Source: Rhodanobacter sp. B04 | Lineage (GTDB): Bacteria > Pseudomonadota > Gammaproteobacteria > Xanthomonadales > Rhodanobacteraceae | Assembly: GCF_002001125.1 (NCBI RefSeq) | Contig: NZ_MUNV01000008.1 | Span: 186,001 to 250,000, forward strand | Reading direction: 5' to 3' | DNA: 64,000 nt | Part shown: one piece after another, positions 57,981 through 64,000 of the stretch | Layout of the letters: each line of letters opens with the position of its first letter | How positions within the stretch are numbered: the stretch's first letter is position 1 | The notes under the pieces: generated by a model | Told to the model about the DNA's origin: nothing | Databases searched by the model: none | What the model saw: the letters and a program-made list of their open reading frames with translations, nothing else | Made by a program: the position numbers and the translations under genes

Positions 57981-59054
57981 ATGCGCTTGCGTGATGCCGG
58001 TTTTGTGTTGGCTTTTTCGACAGCCCTGTTGCCGCTGGGTACGCCGGCGCTGGCGAAACTGGGCTTGCCGCTGAATCTCGCGGCATGGTTTCCGCTGTTT
58101 TTCATCTTTGGCATCGTGCCGTGGCTGGATACGCTGTTCGGCCGTGAAACCGCCAACCCCGCGACCCCCGATGAGTGCAGGCAGCGGGAGCAGCAGGCCT
58201 GCTTTCGCATGCTGACGCTGCTGGTTCTGCCGCTGTGGCTGGCGACGCTGGCCTGGTGTACATGGCAGTTCATGAAGCTTCCGCTCGGGCCGCCGGGGAT
58301 GCTCGGCTGGATCCTGTCGACCGGGGTGATCGGCGGCGTGCTGGCGATCAATCCCGCGCACGAACTGGTCCACAAGAACGGGCGGCTGGAACCGCTGTTG
58401 GGTGGTGTGCTGCTGACCAGCGTCGGCTACCAGGGTTTCAAGATCGAGCACGTCCGCGGACATCACCTGCACGTGGCGACCCCAGGTGATTCCTCCTCGG
58501 CGCGGCTGGGCGAATCGGTCTACGCCTTCGTGCCGCGGGCGCTGTGGCGCAACGTGCGCAATGCGTGGCGGCTGGAAGCGCAACGGCTGCGCGGACGCGG
58601 GCAGGCGGCGTGGTCGTGGCGCAACGAGATGGTCGCATGGTATGCGCTGTGGCTGGCGTTCATGGGCTTCTTTGCCGGCCTCGGCGGCGCCCGCGGCCTG
58701 CTGTTCTTCCTGGCTCAGGGCGTGGTCGCGGCAGCCACCCTCGAAGTCATTAACTACATCGAACATTACGGACTGGAACGCCAGCTGCTGGCATCGGGCC
58801 GCTATGAACGCGTCAGCCACCTGCATTCCTGGAACGCGTCGCAGCGGTACACCAACTGGCTGCTGTTCAACCTGCAGCGGCACTCCGACCACCATGCGCA
58901 GGCGCGCCGCCGCTACCAGTCGCTGCTGCATCATCCCGACAGCCCGCAACTACCGGCGGGCTATGCCGGCATGTTCGTGCTGGCCCTGCTGCCACCGCTA
59001 TGGCGCCACGTGATGGATCCGCTGGCGCGGGCGCAGCGGCGTGCACCGACCTGA
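57981..59054 (+). CDS. Alkane 1-monooxygenase / membrane fatty-acid hydroxylase family protein
   Basis: A 357-residue di-iron membrane enzyme with six or so helices. The His boxes fit alkane hydroxylase: NPAHELVHKNG, HVRGHHLHV, LQRHSDHHAQARR, and the AlkB-type NYIEHYGLERQ is present. It is a little shorter than typical AlkB (about 400). No rubredoxin gene is nearby. Next to lipocalins and acyl-modifying genes, a fatty-acyl substrate rather than alkane is possible. Not related to the DNA repair protein AlkB at 4172. Confidence 0.85.
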   Translation: MRLRDAGFVLAFSTALLPLGTPALAKLGLPLNLAAWFPLFFIFGIVPWLDTLFGRETANPATPDECRQREQQACFRMLTLLVLPLWLATLAWCTWQFMKLPLGPPGMLGWILSTGVIGGVLAINPAHELVHKNGRLEPLLGGVLLTSVGYQGFKIEHVRGHHLHVATPGDSSSARLGESVYAFVPRALWRNVRNAWRLEAQRLRGRGQAAWSWRNEMVAWYALWLAFMGFFAGLGGARGLLFFLAQGVVAAATLEVINYIEHYGLERQLLASGRYERVSHLHSWNASQRYTNWLLFNLQRHSDHHAQARRRYQSLLHHPDSPQLPAGYAGMFVLALLPPLWRHVMDPLARAQRRAPT

Positions 59055-59105
59055 TGGTGGCCCCGCGTCGGCGTGCCGCAGGCCATCGTGGCGGTCCATC
59101 TTTCG

Positions 59106-59265
59106 GTCGGTGCAGTGCGGGTTCATGGTAGGCCTGCTGCAAGACATCCAGGTCCGCCTGCAGCGAGGCGCGATCGAAGGCGGGGCGCGTCGGCGGAGCC
59201 TGTCCGCACCAGCCCACATTCGCGAGCAGAAGCAGGCCGAGCAAGCCACCCGTGCGGCCGCGCAT
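59106..59265 (-). pseudogene. Possible N-terminal remnant of an exported protein
   Basis: In one frame: MRGRTGGLLGLLLLANVGWC, then AFDRASLQADLDVLQQAYHE and PALHR. A signal peptide followed by a helix of the kind seen at the start of periplasmic S41-type peptidases (LxxDLDxLxxxxxxxHPxLY). Similarity ends after about 53 codons with nothing sensible beyond. Identification is weak. Confidence 0.3.
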
Positions 59266-59514
59266 GGGGCGCTTCCGCTCAGGGCCAGGACTCGCGGCGG
59301 AGAGGATACGGGCCAGGCTCATGTCTTCGCCCGCACGAAGCGGCCCCTCACCCGCAGCCATACACCCGGCGGATCGCTGTGTCGGCCCGGGTGCAGCCAG
59401 GAGGCAGGCTGTGGCGGGAGGGCAAAGGATGCGCATGGGGGCATGCATCGCGGACCTAAAAGATTTTTATGCAAGCACGCCGCATCCGGATGCATCGCCG
59501 GAACCGGAACGCCG

Positions 59515-59543
59515 TGCATCCATTCGCGCGCAGGCCGCGTACG
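59515..59543 (+). promoter_or_regulatory. Putative ECF-sigma promoter of the SDR operon
   Basis: TGCATCC, 16 bases, CGTACG on the plus strand, 38 bases before the SDR start codon. The only plus-strand copy; same spacing as the four minus-strand copies. Confidence 0.7.
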
Positions 59544-59581
59544 TGGAATCACATTGCATGCAAGCTGAGGTTGTTCGTCAC

Positions 59582-60307
59582 ATGGCCGGAAAATTCCTGA
59601 TCTACGGTGCGACCGGGGGCGTGGGCGCCTGCCTGTCGCGGCAGCTAGCTGCGGCGGGCCACCCGCTGCATCTGGTTGCACGGGATGCCGGACGCCTGCA
59701 GGCGCTTGCGCTCGAGCTGGACGCCACCTGGACCGCCGCCGATGTGCTGGAGCCCGATGCGTTTGCACGGGTGATGGCCGAGACCGGACCGGAGCTGTGC
59801 GGCCTGGTGTATGCGGTGGGCAGCATCAACCTGAAGCCGCTGGCGCGGCTCACGCCTGCCGACCTGGACCGGGACTTCCGGCTGAATGCCGCCGGCGCGG
59901 CACTGGCCGTGCAGGCCGCCATGCCGGCCTTGCGCGCCGGCCCGGAGCGGGCCGCGGTCGTGCTGTTTTCCTCGGTGGCGGCTTCGCTGGGCTTTGCGCT
60001 GCACGCATCCGTCGGCATGGCCAAGGCGGCCGTGGAAGGGCTCACCCGCGCGCTGGCCGCGGAGTTGGCGCCGTCGATCCGGGTCAATGCCATCGCCTTG
60101 TCGCTGACCGACACGCCACTGGCCCGGGGCATCACCGCCAACCCGCGCCTGCGCGAGTCGGTGGCGGCGATGCACCCGCTCGGGCGGCTGGGCAAACCCG
60201 ACGATGCCGCGCAGCTGGCTGCGTTCCTGTTGTCCGCACATGCCGACTGGATCACCGGCCAGGTGTTCGGCGCGGACGGCGGGCGCAGCACGCTGGCATC
60301 CAGGTAA
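59582..60307 (+). CDS. SDR-family protein lacking the catalytic Tyr
   Basis: A 241-residue short-chain dehydrogenase-like protein. Nucleotide motif FLIYGATGGVGACLSRQLAA is normal, and LVYAVGSINLKPLARLT follows. The catalytic YxxxK is replaced: HASVGMAKAAVEGLTRALAA has Val in place of Tyr, while the Lys is kept; SSVAAS provides the Ser. C-terminal VRVNA-like and FGADGG regions are intact. It opens the SDR-DUF2256-Rossmann operon. Catalysis may be altered or absent. Confidence 0.88.
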   Translation: MAGKFLIYGATGGVGACLSRQLAAAGHPLHLVARDAGRLQALALELDATWTAADVLEPDAFARVMAETGPELCGLVYAVGSINLKPLARLTPADLDRDFRLNAAGAALAVQAAMPALRAGPERAAVVLFSSVAASLGFALHASVGMAKAAVEGLTRALAAELAPSIRVNAIALSLTDTPLARGITANPRLRESVAAMHPLGRLGKPDDAAQLAAFLLSAHADWITGQVFGADGGRSTLASR

Positions 60308-60318
60308 CGGTCTCCGGC

Positions 60319-60471
60319 ATGGCACGCATGCGCAAGAAAGCCGATCTGCCGCAAAAAACCTGTGCGACCTGCGGGCGTGCGTTCCAGTGGCGGCGCAAAT
60401 GGGCCGCGCACTGGGAGGAGGTCCGCCATTTTTCGCGGGCCTGCCGGGGACGCCGGGGAGCGCTGCCATGA
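60319..60471 (+). CDS. DUF2256 small zinc-binding-like protein
   Basis: A 50-residue protein with the DUF2256 signature: KTCATCGRAFQWRRKWAAHW followed by EEVRHFSRACRGRR. The Cys pair CATC plus a later Cys suggest a small zinc site, although the usual YCSxxCR has become HFSRACR, losing one Cys. DUF2256 genes commonly sit beside photolyase/cryptochrome genes; function unknown. Eleven bases after the SDR stop, 4-base overlap with the next gene. Confidence 0.88.
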   Translation: MARMRKKADLPQKTCATCGRAFQWRRKWAAHWEEVRHFSRACRGRRGALP

Positions 60472-61136
60472 TGGGCAAACGCATCCTGCTGGTGGGCGCC
60501 ACCGGCCTGGTCGGCCAGGGCGTACTGGAGGTGGTGCGCCGCGCGCCCGAGGTGACGCAGCTGACCGCGCTGGTGCGTCGCCCGCTCGCGGTGGCGGACA
60601 ACAAGATGCGCGTCCTGCAGGTGACGGACTTCTCTGCGGCGTCACTTGCCGGCCTCGACCTGCGCGGACTCGACGCCTGTCTTTACTGTGCCGGCCCGCT
60701 GCCGCTGGGCATGTCCGAAGCGGCGTACCGCGAAGCTACCGTCGGCGTGCTGGCCCGCGTGGCGAAAGCCTACGCGGCATCCAATCCGGCGGGCTACCTC
60801 GCCTACGTGTCAGGGCTCGGTGCGGACCCGCACAGCCGGCTGATGCCGACAAGGGTGAAGGGTGAAGCCGAACAGGCATTGCGGCAGACCGGCATCGCCC
60901 ACACCAGCCTGCGCCCCGGCGTGGTGCGCCCCGTGCTGGGCGAGCAGTCGCCGCATGCGTGGCGCCGCTGGGCCTATTGGCTGGGTACGCCGATGCTGGC
61001 GCTGGCGGCAGTGGCATTGCCGTCGGTCTTCACCACCACGCAGGCCATCGGCGGCTGCATGCTGCGCCTGTGCCTGGCCAGCGGACCGCGCCCGGAAGTA
61101 CTTGAAAATGCCCGTATCGCAGCAGCTGATGCATGA
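60468..61136 (+). CDS. NAD(P)-binding Rossmann protein (NmrA/YbjT-like)
   Basis: A 222-residue atypical SDR. The N-terminal motif is RILLVGATGLVGQGVLEVVR, then LTALVRRPLAV, YVSGLGADPHSRLMPTRVKG and TSLRPGVVRPVLGEQ. The catalytic Tyr of epimerases is not obvious, as in HTATIP2/NmrA-like sensors. A hydrophobic segment (MLALAAVALPSVFTTTQAIG) may touch the membrane. Coupled to DUF2256 by an ATGA overlap. Substrate unknown. Confidence 0.82.
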   Translation: MMGKRILLVGATGLVGQGVLEVVRRAPEVTQLTALVRRPLAVADNKMRVLQVTDFSAASLAGLDLRGLDACLYCAGPLPLGMSEAAYREATVGVLARVAKAYAASNPAGYLAYVSGLGADPHSRLMPTRVKGEAEQALRQTGIAHTSLRPGVVRPVLGEQSPHAWRRWAYWLGTPMLALAAVALPSVFTTTQAIGGCMLRLCLASGPRPEVLENARIAAADA

Positions 61137-61186
61137 GGGCACCGCGGCATGCATCGACATCTCGCACCAGGGCCGCAGCGCGCAGT

Positions 61187-61444
61187 TCAACAGCTCAAGG
61201 TCGCTCGCCAGCGCGACTGAATCTCGCCGAAGTGCAGATGCGGCGACAGCCGCGCGGTGCCATGGCGCGAGGGCAGGTCGCGCGTGTGTGCATAGTCGCC
61301 GATGGCATCGTCGCCGAAGATATCCAGCAGCTCCCGCGCACCGGCTTCGTCCGGCTGCCAGTGGGCAGCCGCACATGCCGCGCTCCACGCGGGATTGTCG
61401 GCCGGGCGCAAGTCGCGCCGGAACAGCACCAGCGCCGTGTTCAT
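61187..61444 (-). pseudogene. phr: Photolyase (PhrA/PhrB class I) pseudogene
   Basis: Begins like a classical CPD photolyase (MNTALVLFRRDLRPADNPAW) but after SAACAAAH jumps to sequence from the middle of the protein: WQPDEAGARELLDIFGDDA and GTARLSPHLHFGEI, then ends with a stop. About 170 internal codons and the whole FAD domain are gone, an in-frame internal deletion plus truncation. It is the third gene behind sigma and chrR, the usual place for phr in ChrR-type operons. Confidence 0.85.
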
Positions 61445-61475
61445 CGGCTCGCGCTGCGTCGAAAAAGCACCGAGT

Positions 61476-62138
61476 TCAGAATCCGAACAGCGGTTGCAGC
61501 GTGCGGGCGACCCAACCGGAGAACTTGAGCGGCGCATCGGTGGCTGCCACGCAGATGCATGGCACCCCCGGCGAGGTCACCGGCTGGTGCTGGATCTCGC
61601 CATCCAGATCGGCCACGTCGCCGGGACCGAAGTGGCCGAGCATGTCGTCGTAGGCGCCGTCGAGGATCATGGTCAGTTCGCTGCCGCCGTGACTGTGCAG
61701 CGGCAGCTTGCTGCCCGGCGCGATGCGCAGCAGCATCAGGTCGCCGCCATTGATGCCGGTGGCGCGGATCCGCTGCACGCCGGGCGCCACACGGCGCCAG
61801 CGCAGTGCGCGCATGGAGTTGCCGAACCATGGGTGCAGCGCACTGGGCAGTCGATCAGGATCGTGCTCTTCCACGATGTCCGCCGGCGGCGCCACCTGCT
61901 CGATCGCCGGTTCGGCATCCAGCAACGCCAGCATGGCGGCGCGCGCATCGTCCGCCGGCGCGTCGACGCGCTGCTGCTGCACCAGCACGCCACCGATCCG
62001 GTCGGCGTCGAGCAGGCGCATGCGGCAAGTCGCGCAGCGTTCCAGATGCGTGGAGGCGACCACCGCCAGCGCCGCCGGCAGCGCGCCGGAGGAATAGCTG
62101 AGCAAGGTGGCGTCGTCCAGATGATGGTTCGGTTTCAT
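61476..62138 (-). CDS. chrR: ChrR-type zinc anti-sigma factor
   Basis: A 220-residue anti-sigma factor. The N-terminal ASD holds the zinc motif STHLERCATCRMRLLDADRI (HxxxCxxC); the C-terminal cupin is seen in LPLHSHGGSELTMILDGAYD and GDVADLDGEIQHQPVTSPG, ending CICVAATDAPLKF. In Rhodobacter, ChrR releases its sigma factor in response to singlet oxygen and the cupin is needed for this. ATGA overlap with the sigma gene supports one-to-one production. Confidence 0.93.
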   Translation of the reverse strand: MKPNHHLDDATLLSYSSGALPAALAVVASTHLERCATCRMRLLDADRIGGVLVQQQRVDAPADDARAAMLALLDAEPAIEQVAPPADIVEEHDPDRLPSALHPWFGNSMRALRWRRVAPGVQRIRATGINGGDLMLLRIAPGSKLPLHSHGGSELTMILDGAYDDMLGHFGPGDVADLDGEIQHQPVTSPGVPCICVAATDAPLKFSGWVARTLQPLFGF

Positions 62139-62770
62139 CGCGGGGCCCTCATGCTGCCCTGCAGTTTCGCAAACGCGCGCCGCAGCGAGGATTTGACCGA
62201 ACCCAGCGGCATGTCGAGTTCACGGGAAATCTCGCCGTGACTCTTGCTTTCGAGATAACACATGCGGACCAGCTTGGCCTGCACGGGCGGAAGGCGATCG
62301 ATTGCCTGCTTCAGGATGTCCTGGTCGAAAAATGACTCGGGCTGGGAGTCGAGCCGTCCGGATTCGACGTGATCGAGCCGGTCCAGGCCTTCCTGGATCG
62401 GCAACCAGTGCGGCTCGCGCCGCACGTGGTCGATGTACAGGTTGCGCGCCACCCGATAAAGCCAAGTATCCAGGCTGGCCCGTGCCGGATCGAACATGGC
62501 AGCCTTGCGCCACAAAGTCAGCAGCGCGTCCTGCACCAACTCGTCGGCCACCGGACCGGACACGCCCAGATTACGCAGATAGCGCTGCAGGCGCGGCGCG
62601 AAATGATCATAGATGCGCATGAAGCTGGTGCGGTCGCGTTGGGTCGATACCGCAGACATCTGCGCCGACCAGTAACGCGCATCGGGAGCCGTGGTGTTGA
62701 TGGCATGATTCACGGATCGTTTTGCCCCGAAAGGCAATACCTCGGCGCCAGCGTTGTTGTGCTTCATCAT
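62135..62770 (-). CDS. ECF sigma factor (RpoE/ChrR-partner type)
   Basis: A 211-residue ECF sigma factor. Region 2: SFMRIYDHFAPRLQRYLRNL and ELVQDALLTLWRKAAMFDPA, with TWLYRVARNLYIDHVRREP; region 4: IDRLPPVQAKLVRMCYLESK and SHGEISRELDMPLGSVKSSL. The ATG at 62770 has GGGAAG upstream; a TTG at 62797 also opens the frame. It is coupled to chrR and has a promoter matching those of its presumed target operons, pointing to autoregulation. Confidence 0.93.
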   Translation of the reverse strand: MMKHNNAGAEVLPFGAKRSVNHAINTTAPDARYWSAQMSAVSTQRDRTSFMRIYDHFAPRLQRYLRNLGVSGPVADELVQDALLTLWRKAAMFDPARASLDTWLYRVARNLYIDHVRREPHWLPIQEGLDRLDHVESGRLDSQPESFFDQDILKQAIDRLPPVQAKLVRMCYLESKSHGEISRELDMPLGSVKSSLRRAFAKLQGSMRAPR

Positions 62771-62835
62771 ACGCAACTTCCCGTTCGTGACGCCCAAGCG
62801 AAAGCCCGCCTGCCGGCATGGCTCTACCTTGGCTT

Positions 62836-62864
62836 CATACGACGAACGGTGGGTTTCGGATTCA
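62836..62864 (-). promoter_or_regulatory. Putative autoregulated promoter of the sigma-chrR operon
   Basis: On the minus strand: TGAATCC, 16 bases, CGTATG, 65 bases upstream of the sigma ATG. Same architecture as the four other sites; the -35 is close to TGATCC known for Rhodobacter RpoE. Confidence 0.72.
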
Positions 62865-62967
62865 TCCGGCGCGCAGCATGGTGCGCCTATTCGCTGCCCG
62901 GCGCGCCGCCATGGCGCTGCGGGCGCGGATTGCGCCGGCCCATGCCAAGGCCTTGCTCATGAAAGTA

Positions 62968-63765
62968 TCAGGCCTGGCTCGACCGACCCCGGGCTTGATC
63001 CGCCCGCCCATCTCCGGTCATGGCAACCTTGCTGCCGCCATCCGGCGCAACGCTGATCGCGCCCTTGGCGACGACCGCGCCAGTGGGTTGGCCGGTCGGT
63101 GAACCGCCAAGCGGCTCCACGGAAACTGCGAGCGCTGCGGTCGGTCCAAGTCGTGCCAGCAGAGCTGGGTCAAGAGCCAGCGTAGTGGGCTTGTCGCGCG
63201 CGATCATGCCGACGGATATCGGCTTCCCGCCAGCCGGAATCAGCCATAGTTCGGGTGCGCGTCCCTGGGCAAAGGCCACCGGCGTCGCCGGCACCACGAC
63301 CATCCGCGCGTGCTGCAGATCCATGGTGGCAGTCCAGCCGGTGGAGCCATTGTCCTGCTGGATTGTCGAAGCCATGTAACCTGCGTTGACGACAATCGCA
63401 GTGGGCGCCAGACGGGGCAGGGACACCACCACCGCCAGGGTGGCGGCCACCACGCTGGCGCCGATGCCGAGCCAGTGCCACAGCTGCAGGTTGTCCCACA
63501 GCCCCTTGCGTGGCTGGACCCTGGCCGGCGCATCGAGCTGCAGCGCATCGTGGATCCGTGCCCATACATACGGGGCAGGGGTGACCTCGTCGATAGTGTC
63601 AGCGAGCGGCATCAGGCGGCGCTGCCACAGGGCAACAGCTGTGGCGGCCTCGCCCGTGGTCTCGATTTCATGGGCCACCGCAGCGCGTGCGTCGGCATCC
63701 AGCACGCCCAGCACGTACTCGGCGTAGCGCAGATTGTTGTTGCCGTCGTCGGCTGGTGTGTTCAT
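62968..63765 (-). CDS. Anti-sigma factor, RskA-like
   Basis: A 265-residue membrane anti-sigma factor. The N-terminal domain (LRYAEYVLGVLDADARAAVA) binds sigma, one helix crosses the membrane (LGIGASVVAATLAVVVSLPR, about 104-123), and the outside RskA_C domain follows (TGWTATMDLQHARMVVVPAT, APELWLIPAGGKPISVGMIA). The start at 63765 overlaps the sigma stop (ATGA). No zinc motif is present, unlike chrR. Confidence 0.9.
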   Translation of the reverse strand: MNTPADDGNNNLRYAEYVLGVLDADARAAVAHEIETTGEAATAVALWQRRLMPLADTIDEVTPAPYVWARIHDALQLDAPARVQPRKGLWDNLQLWHWLGIGASVVAATLAVVVSLPRLAPTAIVVNAGYMASTIQQDNGSTGWTATMDLQHARMVVVPATPVAFAQGRAPELWLIPAGGKPISVGMIARDKPTTLALDPALLARLGPTAALAVSVEPLGGSPTGQPTGAVVAKGAISVAPDGGSKVAMTGDGRADQARGRSSQA

Positions 63766-64000
63766 TGGTCGAGGCACGTGCGAAGTTGCATCAGGCTGCG
63801 ACGGATCCAGCTTTTCATGGTTCCGAGCGGCACCCTGCAGCGTGTCGCCAATTCGTTATACGTAGCGCCGGTGAAAAAGGCTTCACGCACCGAGCTTCGC
63901 TGTTGCGGCTCCAGTTCATCGAGACAACGCTCAAGGCGGCGGTATTCCTGGCTGGTTTCGGCATCGGCCGCCGGTGTGGGCTGTTCGTCGACGGTTTCTT
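63762..64000 (-). CDS. ECF sigma factor, C-terminal part (SigK-like)
   Basis: Partial: the gene enters from the right edge, and only the last 78 residues are visible. They form region 4: EYRRLERCLDELEPQQRSSV, REAFFTGATYNELATRCRVP and LGTMKSWIRRSLMQLRTCLD. It is coupled to the RskA-like anti-sigma by a 4-base overlap. Region 2 is outside the window. Confidence 0.9.
   Translation of the reverse strand, partial: ETVDEQPTPAADAETSQEYRRLERCLDELEPQQRSSVREAFFTGATYNELATRCRVPLGTMKSWIRRSLMQLRTCLDQ

Larger units (their letters stand above)
59055..59581. other. Intergenic region with a gene remnant and a promoter
   Basis: A 527-base gap between the hydroxylase and the SDR. On the minus strand it carries what looks like the N-terminus of a lost secreted protein (59106-59265), and at 59515 an ECF-type promoter for the SDR operon. 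The rest is featureless to me. Confidence 0.5.

Overview
The window is GC-rich, densely packed gammaproteobacterial DNA. Gene content and order (ndk-rlmN-pilF-rodZ-yfgM-bamB-der, a rhodanese-MoeB fusion, folD, guaB-guaA-tadA, PsrA-type regulator beside fad genes) point to Xanthomonadales, most likely Rhodanobacteraceae (Rhodanobacter/Dyella type). This assignment is inference from gene content; no rRNA or tRNA gene was seen.

Layout. 0-6.7 kb: end of a FAD oxidoreductase, csaA and a decayed second csaA 3' end, a GNAT, a flavin-dependent halogenase, an MBL hydrolase and a translationally coupled alkylation-repair operon ada / 2OG-Fe(II) oxygenase / alkB. 6.8-20.3 kb: mixed housekeeping and accessory genes (lipoprotein, quinone oxidoreductase, TRIC-type channel, pirin, M28 peptidase, Cys-motif SDR, ClpP-like protein, DHA2 exporter, ABC ATPase, two proteins I cannot identify). 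20.3-21.3 kb: an NDH-2 gene cut off at 86 codons by short GGTAAGGGGAC repeats, followed by a HigBA toxin-antitoxin module with a clear palindromic operator. 21.4-25.9 kb: thiolase and FadB/FadN-like beta-oxidation genes with a PsrA-like TetR repressor and two identical 14-bp palindromes. 26-38.9 kb: conserved core block ndk to guaA.

38.9-42.6 kb is the wreck of an integrative conjugative element inserted at the 3' end of guaA: fragments of a tyrosine integrase, TrbE/VirB4, TrbJ, TrbI, TrbG and an SMC-like ATPase, joined by deletions and an inversion, with guaA-end direct repeats, paired GACGGTA repeats at both ends, and the likely original guaA terminator left stranded beyond the right end. 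tadA, a sirtuin and a VOC protein follow.

45-62.9 kb is the most interesting part: an ECF sigma/ChrR-type light or singlet-oxygen stress regulon. An eight-gene, mostly overlapping operon (desaturase, FAD amine-oxidase-like protein, DUF1365, two cyclopropane-synthase-like methyltransferases, DUF2878, DUF1295, lipocalin) probably rebuilds membrane fatty acids. A second group encodes a lipocalin, a TspO-like protein, an FeS-type photolyase, FolE and a MAPEG protein. A third encodes an SDR lacking its Tyr, a DUF2256 protein and a Rossmann protein. By eye I find five matching promoters (KGMATCC-N16-CGTAYS, written for the coding strand), one before each of these groups and one before the sigma gene itself. 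The photolyase gene behind chrR has been reduced to a pseudogene. A second, different ECF sigma/anti-sigma pair runs off the right edge.
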